DNA of 5,265 nt from positions 1-5,265 of the forward strand of contig JACNFL010000196.1 of NCBI GenBank assembly GCA_014384685.1. The letters are read 5' to 3'. This DNA is from Methanobacteriota archaeon (GTDB lineage Archaea > Thermoplasmatota > Poseidoniia > Poseidoniales > Thalassarchaeaceae). Made by a program: the position numbers and the translations under genes. Within the stretch, counting starts at the first letter, position 1. The number at the start of each line of letters is the position of its first letter. The notes beneath the pieces were generated by a model. That model saw only the letters and a program-made list of their open reading frames with translations, made no database searches and was not told where the DNA came from. Positions 1 to 5,265 of the stretch are shown here, piece after piece.

Positions 1-3000
1 CAAACAAGTCTTCAATCTTCAACTTTAGACTGAAATCTGAACCTTCACCGAGGATGCGGACATCTGCTAACTTTACATCTCTCAACTGCTTGACCTTCTC
101 GTCAATTGTCTCGTTGAGTACTGAGGAATCTAATGCTGCCTCAATTGCAACATCTCCACCCTCGCTACCAGATAAGACTGAACCGTTTACCCAAACATAC
201 TCTCCTGTCTGAGTTGAACCATCTAATGGTGTGTCAATCTCCCAAACTGGTGCGTCATCGCCCCAATCTTCTGGAACTACTACGAAGTACATCTTGATCT
301 TGTCAGAGTCGCGACCTGCACGGTCAACAACTTTCAACTCAATACGGATTGGGTTTTCAGCAAATCCGGATGGGTCAGCTGTTTGGTTATGGAAAGTGTA
401 GGTCCAATCACAGCCCATTGCTGCGGTACGAACGAATGTGTGACCGTCGTATTCGTTAGAGGGGTTATTCCATGGGTAATCCTGGTAGACCTTCCATGTG
501 TACTCGACAATTCCTGATTCGTCGCCCATTGCGTCTGGGTCGTTAGAACCACAAGCATCGAACTTGACCTTCACGTCACCACTTGGAGATAACTTCGCCA
601 AGTAAACTGGCCAATCTGAACCACCAGAACTCTTGGTTCCATGGTCTTCAAGGCTCTCAGGGTAGAGTGGGTGTTCCGATACTGTGACATTTGCGATAGG
701 GTCTGACTCATCTGCTAGAATGTCGTTAGTCTGTAAGTTGAGGTGAGTTATTCGGGTGTGTCCTTCTGCATCGTGTAAGAAAAGTGTGACTTGCCATGAT
801 GCGTCTTGCATACATCCTGTGCCATCAGGGTTCGTGTCAATCAAACAGAATGTCACCTGATGTGAGTCATCAGAACGGTGTGCAGAGTCAACATTTGGTG
901 GGAATTGGTTGCGGTCCCAATCAGTTGCTCCACTAATTTCCCAATCTGCATCTAATCCTTGCATAATTGAAGTGAAACCAAAGTCTATGACACTGTTGGA
1001 CTTCATGTAAAGGGTGTCAACATATTCTCCGGAGGAGTCTGCTTCTGATGGGGCTGCTCCGTTCACAGTGAGGTCCCAGCCATTTCCAGCAATTCCGAAA
1101 TCAGTTGGGTAAGGGGTTACTTGGTATGCGAGCAAATTACTTCGTAGAGGAGAAGATGTACTTCCATATGGTTCAGAAACACTTGGGTTCTCAACATCAA
1201 TTGTACTGACGATGAGTCCCCCGCTTCCGACAGCGCAACTTGCAAGCATGTGCATGGTTGAGTCTGACTCGTGTCCGAGAATGCTGTGGAAAGTCCCTTG
1301 CTGTGCGTTGATTAAACCGCCGCATGGTGTTGGCAATTTGTTTGATCCACCAGAATTGGTTGAAAGTGCAGCGTTAGCCACATAATTACCATTATTCATT
1401 CCCAACCATGCTGTATCGCTGACATCAGCGAGCATTGGATGGTAAGGGTCAGCGATGTTCAAATCGTTGTGGCTGACTTGGTTTCCAGAAGTATCACGGT
1501 TGAGAATAACCATGTTGTAAAGCAGGTTGTCATCAAGTCCTTCTGCATATGGCCCAAGGTGGATTTCAATTGTTCCACCAGCCATCATGTAGTTTTGCAG
1601 GAGTGTCTCAGTTGCAGATTCTCCCAACCGACCGTAGTAATTTCCAGCCTGAACGTTAGCGGTTGTCTGCCATGGCAGCAAAATCTTGCTGTAGTGGTCT
1701 AACCAACCGGATTCAAGGTAGGTATCCCAATCGCTCTGGCGGAATTGTGTGTAAGTCATCCCCATAGATTCCAAATCTTGCTTGACGCTCTGGAGTCTGT
1801 TTTGGTCAGTTGGGTTGGAGAGGATTGCTACGTCAACAGTATCAGCGAAACTAATCGTAAAGTTACGCTGGTTTCCTGAAGGCGTCCCGTCTACCAACTC
1901 AGCGTAGAACCGGAGGTCGTAGGTCTCCCCATCTGCCCAGCCAGTATACGGCTGGAATGTCGCATCCCCTGATTCGTGTGACTCAAGAGTCATCGGACTA
2001 TTTGTTGAAACAGTTGAAGATACAGTTGTGCCAGATGAGTCGACTACATCTAGATAGATATTGTAATCTCCTGCAAGAACACCGTTACTCAATGGCACAG
2101 TGAACTGGTGAGTTAGTGCTTGGTCTATCGGATAAACACAATCGTAGTCTACATCTTCAACACAATCCAAAACATCAGGGCGGAAGAGAGTTACATCAAC
2201 AGATGCAACTTCAAAAATTACGTTCGTACGGTTATTTCCGAGTGCAACCTCTGCAACATTTGTCCAGTTGTTACCTGTTGTAGTGTTGTCAAAGATACTG
2301 ACAACATCAATTCGGTAGATACCTTGTTGGAAGTTGTGTGAACCTATACTGACATTACGTTCCTCGCGAGCATCAATGCCCGTCACCGAAGTTGTATATG
2401 TCGCATCGGGCGTGAATGTATACTCCTGAACTGTCAGGTTATCCATTGCGAAACCGGCGAATCCAGATTGCCCATTTATTCCATCTCCATTAGATAGGAA
2501 ACGGAAGGTGAGGTCAACTTCTGCACCAGCCAGAGATGTACACTCGGTTCTCCACTGTGTGGATGCGCCTGTGCGGTTTTGTAAGGTGATGTGGGTCAAA
2601 TCAAGAGTTACTGACTTGACGATGCCTTCGCTGTCGAACCAAACAACATAATTTCCTTCATCAGTGTGGTCACCGATGTAGGATACTTCATCGAAAATTC
2701 CATCATCATCAATATCTTCACAAGATTGGTTTGGACCGCCAATGATTCCGTTCTCATTGTAGTCAGTCCATGAACCATAGACTAGTCCTTCGTAGGTTTG
2801 TGAACCCTTTCTCCAACTTATTTCAAGTGCAGCATACTCATTGACGTTAACGATATTTCCATCTGAATCGGATAAGTAGTCAGCCTTTGCGAAGTAATCA
2901 AATGATAAGTAAGCGAAGTCACCACCCATGTTGCGGAGATCAATTGTCTGCAGAGTCATTGACTCGTTCCAGTCGTCACCATATCCTGTATCAGGGTCAC

Positions 3001-5265
3001 CGAACCAGTACGCATTACTGCCGAACATTGGTCTGTTTCCTGGGACGATTGCGTTCTGGACAGTCGCCGAGCTGTCATCAATGATTCCGCCTATTCCGTC
3101 GCTATCATCACCAAACATGTAGGCACACGCGCTTGGCTCAAAATCTTCTCCATCTTTACATGGATTAGTGAAGAGAGCATTTGGTTGAGCAGTGTAAACA
3201 GTTGCTTCAACATCAAAATCCATCACTGTGTTTCCAGCATTTTCAACAGTCACATCGATTGGCATGTCGCCAGATGCATACAATTGACCACGGTTGAATG
3301 AAGTAATCTCATTCACTGCTGGGTCGTAAAGGTTGAGCACATTCATCTTCCAACGTGTATCATCATTGCTTGAATCCTCATTGGCAAATCCAGTAGGTGC
3401 AGAAATTGCTCCTTCAATCATATATTCAGTATCATTTGTGAAGTATGCATTCAGAGTGATTGTCTGTTCATCCCCTGGTGCGAAATTGTTGAGAGTCAGT
3501 GTCTGTGAAACCGGCTGAATCTGGCCGAACTGTGTGATCGTCTTCTTGATGGTTAGGTTGTCCATCGCCATCCCATCCCACTGCGTGTTTCGGGAAGTGT
3601 TGTCTCTTCCAACACTTCCTTCGTATCCAGTACGGAAGCGGAAACGGAGGTCAATTGTGTCTCCAGCCCAAGGTGTAAGGTCCAGTGAATTGTTACCCTG
3701 TAGGTCCATCCAACTGTAATTAGTTCCAGTTAAGTGATAGATACTGCTTGTGTATTCCACGGAACCACCGTTTCGGAAGTACTCATTTGTTCGCACAAGG
3801 TCATACCCACCTCGGTAGATGATTGGAACCCAACCCTCATCGTCGGTGTAAACATCAATGTTACATGAATCGTCAAAAATAACCATTCCAGAAATTGCAC
3901 CCTGTGAATTCACATAATGAACCACAGAATATCCAGCACTACAGAACAGGTCGAGTTCAAGTGATGCTGCATCAGCACCTGTCAAATCAATATCCCTGAG
4001 AATCATTCCTTCATCTTGATTTGAAAGATAACCACTCTCTAGAATGTTACTGTTAGTCACATTCGCAACCCAAGTCCCAGCCCACATGTAATCGGTCGGA
4101 TTCACATCTGCTTCGTATCCCTCAGGATTAGCAGAGTGATTTGCAGCTACCTCTTCATGCCAAAAGAATTGTTCACCATCGTAATCAGCAAACGCCCATG
4201 TACAACCAGTGCCACAGTTTGTTGTAGCAGCAGATTCGTAATCATTTGAATATACAATAGTGTCAGTTCCACCGGTAATCTCCTTAACTGAGACATCAAT
4301 ATCTACACTTCCAGAAATTGTATCAAGCCCAGTGTTCTGAACTGTGACGTTTACTTCCCGAGTACCTTCACCGATGGTCATACGACCACTATCTGGATTG
4401 AAACTCGCTGGAGAAACAGTCATTCCCGAAATTCCGATGTCTTCATTATCAAGTTGCACAACAGAAATTGCATCGAGGTTACCACATCCAAATCCATTCA
4501 ATTGTGGGTTCAATGGGTCGAAAGCACAACCCTTTGAATCTATGTGAAGAGCACCATTTGAGTAACGGTATGTGTAATCACGATTTCCAATCGCTAAGTC
4601 AAGTGCGCTCGTGGGCCCGCCAGCGAATTGGCCAACAAGGACCATGGTAGGTCGGCGACCGACTGGCATTGACTGAGGCTGGTGGAAGCCACCAGAGCCG
4701 TCTGAAAGAATAATCTGTACGGTATTCAATTCCTCTAGATTGTCCATCGAGTACGAGGTGACTTCGTTACCACTTGCACCAGTTAAACTTGTGATTGATG
4801 ATGTTGTTGGAACAACCATATCGATTGAACCATCTTGGTTCACATCTTGAAGTTCAACACTCGCAGGCACGAATGAGCCAATCGAGGGGGAAACTGCAAT
4901 CTGTTGCCAGTTGCCTTGTGCAGGGCAAGGTGCGGCAGCACAACTCTGCAAAACAACAGTTGTGAGGTTTGTTATTGCCATTACATCAATCTTACCATCG
5001 CTATCTTCATCAGCGATGTCAAAAGTACCACTTTCTGAGTTCAATTTGATTGTGTGCTCTTTGCTTGGGTCATTCCAAGCGGAAAATGTGTCAAGTGTGC
5101 AATCAAATTCAACGATTGAAACGTTATCCCAATCACCATCAGCGAAACCAGTCGCTGCATTGAAACCTGGCCAAAAGTGAATGAATGCATCCATATCATC
5201 ACAATCGTTTCCAACAGGGCCACCGACAACTGCTTCGCCAAAGTTTCCAAGCCTTAGGTCTGCGT
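1..5265 (-). CDS. Giant multi-domain secreted/surface protein, fragment open at both ends
   Basis: The minus-strand frame with codons at bases 5263 down to 2 has no stop over 1754 codons, and all other frames are broken repeatedly. The translation is coherent throughout: beta-sandwich motifs, Asp-rich calcium loops and recurring jelly-roll signatures. No start is assigned because sequence like an FG-GAP propeller is already in progress at residue 1; the first Met (residue 24) is internal. Signal peptide and C-terminal anchor, if any, lie outside. No transmembrane stretch is visible inside. Domain order: FG-GAP/VCBS (1-275), CARDB-like (276-340), MAM-like (341-575), Ig/CARDB-like (576-691), MAM-like (692-949), two Ig-like (950-1140), GATase1/ThuA-like alpha/beta (1141-1386), beta domain (1387-1520), PKD-like (1521-1664), Ig-like (1665-1754). 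About 175 Asp, 29 Lys and 23 N-x-S/T sequons suit an extracellular acidic, possibly glycosylated protein. Adhesion or substrate binding is an inference. No specific gene family name is recognised. Confidence 0.95.
2..271 (-). other. Ig-like segment running off the window (residues 1665-1754)
   Basis: After an Asp/Glu linker, the stretch APVWEIDTPLDGSTQTGEYV (1671-1690) followed by WVNGSVLSG (1691-1699) matches the start of bacterial/archaeal Ig-like domains, where 'P-x-x-x-I-x-x-P-x-D-G' leads into a 'V-x-G-x-V' strand. It then continues with less recognisable sequence that is richer in lysine than the rest of the protein. The domain is incomplete because the window ends at F1754. Confidence 0.5.
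272..703 (-). other. PKD-like domain (residues 1521-1664)
   Basis: The segment contains VKFDACGSNDPDAMG (1566-1580), a close match to the PKD signature 'F-D-A-S-G-S-x-D-P-D-G', followed by IVEYTWKV (1585-1592), equivalent to 'I-x-x-Y-x-W-x-F'. It closes with IRIELKVVDRAGRDSD (1639-1654), equivalent to 'V-x-L-x-V-x-D-x-x-G'. The usual serine in the first motif is replaced by C1571, which may pair with C1618. Some 50 residues separate the Trp strand from the last strand, longer than in a typical PKD domain, so an insertion is likely. PKD domains are extracellular beta-sandwiches serving as spacers or glycan-binding elements. Confidence 0.65.
704..1105 (-). other. Uncharacterised beta domain with a DxNxDG loop (residues 1387-1520)
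   Basis: This stretch alternates short strands with polar turns. The best-defined part is VTFCLIDTNPDGTGC (1470-1484) followed by SWQVTLFLHDAEGHTRITHL (1489-1508). The 'W-x-V-x-L-x-L-x-D-x-x-G-H' pattern is that of the final strands of Ig- or PKD-like domains. The loop D1476-x-N1478-x-D1480-G is of calcium-binding type and is bracketed by C1473 and C1484, which could form a disulfide across it. The first 80 residues match nothing I recognise. Confidence 0.42.
1106..1843 (-). other. GATase1/ThuA-like alpha/beta domain, probably non-catalytic (residues 1141-1386)
   Basis: This is the only clearly alpha/beta part of the fragment. Its order is a strand VDVAILS (1143-1149), an amphipathic helix around QNRLQSVKQDLESMG (1154-1168), a strand TYTQFR (1170-1175), a strand SKILLPWQ (1192-1199), a helix ending NYMMAGG (1224-1230), a strand TIEIHLGP (1231-1238), the element HPML (1275-1278), and a late strand GGLIVSTIDVE (1348-1358). 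That order, with the '[YF]-x-x-x-GG' helix end, 'HP-[IM]' element and 'G-x-G-x-[LV]' late strand, resembles the class I glutamine amidotransferase-like fold as in ThuA. No cysteine lies at the end of the strand at 1231-1238, where a nucleophile elbow might be expected, and the only cysteines (1314, 1343) are elsewhere. A binding or structural role is more likely than catalysis. The fold call rests on pattern only. Confidence 0.5.
1844..2416 (-). other. Two Ig/CARDB-like segments (residues 950-1140)
   Basis: The first segment (about 950-1019) has the strand pattern GIYRIDVVSIFD (981-992) and VALGNNRTNVIFEV (1006-1019), ending as CARDB-like domains often do with 'D-x-x-x-x-N-N' and a hydrophobic strand. 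The second (about 1020-1140) contains GDYNIYLDVVDSSG (1065-1078) and TYDLRFYAELVDG (1114-1126), alternating strands of an Ig-like fold. Cysteines 1034 and 1042 could pair. The segment carries sequons at N970, N993, N999, N1011 and N1134. It probably serves as a spacer presenting the next domain. Confidence 0.5.
2417..3190 (-). other. MAM/InhA-like jelly-roll module 2 (residues 692-949)
   Basis: The diagnostic end is LAGAEVDLTFRF (911-922) followed by FAMDNLTV (938-945), which aligns with the end of module 1. The early strands are TLQTIDLRNM (770-779) and DFAYLSFDYFAKADY (782-796), then ALEISW (812-817), the usual 'L.FD...E...D...LEIS' progression of the fold. It differs from module 1 in carrying several Asp/Asn-rich turns: DDSDG (719-723), DSDG (799-802), DYNENG (834-839) and DIDDDG (850-855). 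Cysteines are at 702, 713, 848 and 908. It is clearly homologous in pattern to module 1 but strongly diverged. Confidence 0.62.
2699..2764 (-). other. Two tandem calcium-type loops inside MAM-like module 2
   Basis: Residues 834-839 (DYNENG) and 850-855 (DIDDDG) both fit the D-x-[DN]-x-[DN]-G loop of dockerin, thrombospondin type 3 and VCBS-like calcium sites. They are 16 residues apart, and the second is followed by I-F-D (856-858), placing a further acidic residue in the usual position. The absence of flanking helices argues against true EF-hands or a dockerin. Calcium binding is inferred from the motif alone. Confidence 0.5.
3191..3538 (-). other. Ig/CARDB-like linker region (residues 576-691)
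   Basis: Two beta-sandwich-like stretches follow module 1. The first contains QTLTLNNFAPGDEQTITLNA (587-606), a strand-turn-strand pattern common in NEW3/CARDB-type domains. The second contains PIDVTVENAGNTVMDFDVEA (668-687), which parallels the CARDB motif at 303-326 and again directly precedes a MAM-like module. The repeated order CARDB-like then MAM-like suggests duplication of a two-domain unit. The function is probably spacing; boundaries are approximate. Confidence 0.5.
3539..4243 (-). other. MAM/InhA-like jelly-roll module 1 (residues 341-575)
   Basis: The end of this segment carries the clearest signature: LDLTPWAGDTIDLRFRF (527-543), then MAMDNLTI (565-572) about 22 residues later. 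That matches the 'DLS-x-[YW]-AG-x-x-V-x-L-R-F' strand followed by 'G-x-x-[IM]-D-[DN]-[LIV]' seen in MAM-like domains accompanying M6/immune inhibitor A peptidases and other secreted proteins. Upstream are a Trp-rich stretch (W356, W369, W394, W398), a close cysteine pair (C350/C354), and ILRDIDLTGADAASLELDLF (421-440), which matches the early 'IDL...A.L.L.F' strand of the same fold. No peptidase motif accompanies it. The role is probably ligand binding or structure. Confidence 0.62.
4244..4438 (-). other. CARDB-like beta-sandwich (residues 276-340)
   Basis: Residues 303-312 read EVNVTVQNTG, followed by alternating hydrophobic residues in SGSVDIDVSV (317-326). The pattern V-x-V-T-V-x-N-T-G is typical of CARDB and related archaeal/bacterial adhesion-type Ig folds, which act mainly as spacers. 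It sits directly between the propeller and the first MAM-like module. N305 is in an N-V-T sequon. The boundaries are approximate. Confidence 0.55.
4439..5263 (-). other. FG-GAP/VCBS-like beta-propeller segment (residues 1-275)
   Basis: The segment begins with NFGEAVVGG (residues 7-15), close to the FG-GAP signature. It then holds two calcium-type loops, DEDSDGKIDV (85-94) and DVNQDGSIDMV (140-150), each followed by a hydrophobic strand, and a later strand reading LDLAIGNRD (221-229). This D-x-[DN]-x-D-G-x-x-D pattern followed by a hydrophobic strand is what FG-GAP/VCBS repeats of integrin-alpha-type propellers show. Cysteines at 108/113 and 246/260 are close enough to form disulfides. Three or four blades are visible and more would be expected upstream, beyond the window edge. 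Such propellers usually mediate protein or carbohydrate binding outside the cell. The domain type is fairly safe; the ligand is unknown. Confidence 0.72.

Noticed and set aside
1439..1702. 87-residue open frame on the plus strand
   Set aside because: It lies antisense to the alpha/beta domain of the large frame, and its translation shows no recognisable domain. It is a by-product of the codon use of the real gene.
2699..2764. Dockerin or EF-hand domain
   Set aside because: Two D-x-[DN]-x-[DN]-G loops are present, but the helices and spacing of dockerin or EF-hand pairs are missing and the loops sit inside a jelly-roll-like module.
3539..4243. M6/immune inhibitor A-type peptidase
   Set aside because: Only the accessory MAM-like fold is seen. 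There is no HExxH zinc motif in the translated fragment.
4911..5180. 89-residue open frame on the plus strand
   Set aside because: It is antisense to the FG-GAP-like segment, whose minus-strand reading has clear calcium-loop motifs. The plus-strand product has none.
5190..5194. Met at residue 24 as a possible translation start
   Set aside because: FG-GAP-like sequence already precedes it in frame, the frame stays open to the window edge, and no signal peptide follows the Met.
5041..5250. 69-residue open frame on the minus strand with a hydrophobic, Met-rich product
   Set aside because: It is a shifted frame inside the large gene. The hydrophobic look comes from reading Asp/Asn/Phe codons out of phase.
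1..5265. Promoters, terminators, RNA genes, CRISPR arrays, insertion sequences
   Set aside because: The entire window is coding. I saw no tRNA or rRNA sequence, no regularly spaced direct repeats, and no transposase or terminal inverted repeats.

Overview
The window lies entirely inside one very large protein-coding gene on the minus strand. One reading frame is open from base 5263 down to base 2 (1754 consecutive codons, no stop), and neither the start nor the stop codon is present. I translated it by hand and counted residues from the upstream edge: residue n covers bases 5264-3n to 5266-3n, so residue 1 is at 5263 and residue 1754 at 2. There is no intergenic DNA, no RNA gene, and no promoter, terminator, mobile element or CRISPR array.

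The translation reads as an extracellular, multi-domain, beta-rich surface protein. In order from the N-terminal side it contains: an FG-GAP/VCBS-like beta-propeller segment with Asp-rich calcium loops (bases 4439-5263); a CARDB-like beta-sandwich (4244-4438); a MAM/jelly-roll-like module (3539-4243); an Ig/CARDB-like linker (3191-3538); a second MAM/jelly-roll-like module with additional calcium-type loops (2417-3190); two Ig/CARDB-like segments (1844-2416); an alpha/beta domain resembling the class I glutamine amidotransferase/ThuA-like fold, without an evident catalytic cysteine (1106-1843); a further beta domain (704-1105); a PKD-like domain (272-703); and a last Ig-like segment that runs off the window (2-271). 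All domain names come from motifs recognised by eye, not from a search.

Composition fits a secreted protein: about 175 Asp against only 29 Lys, 23 N-x-S/T sequons, scattered cysteines often in close pairs, and no membrane-spanning hydrophobic stretch in the part seen. The organism is probably a planktonic marine microbe. Moderate base composition, very long acidic secreted proteins, and mixed FG-GAP, CARDB, InhA-like MAM and PKD modules are familiar from marine Thermoplasmatota (Marine Group II/III, Poseidoniales and relatives). That assignment is an inference from protein style, with no phylogenetic marker in the window. Likely roles are adhesion, binding of polysaccharide or other organic matter, or cell-surface scaffolding. 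The sequence shows no catalytic site and proves none of these roles.
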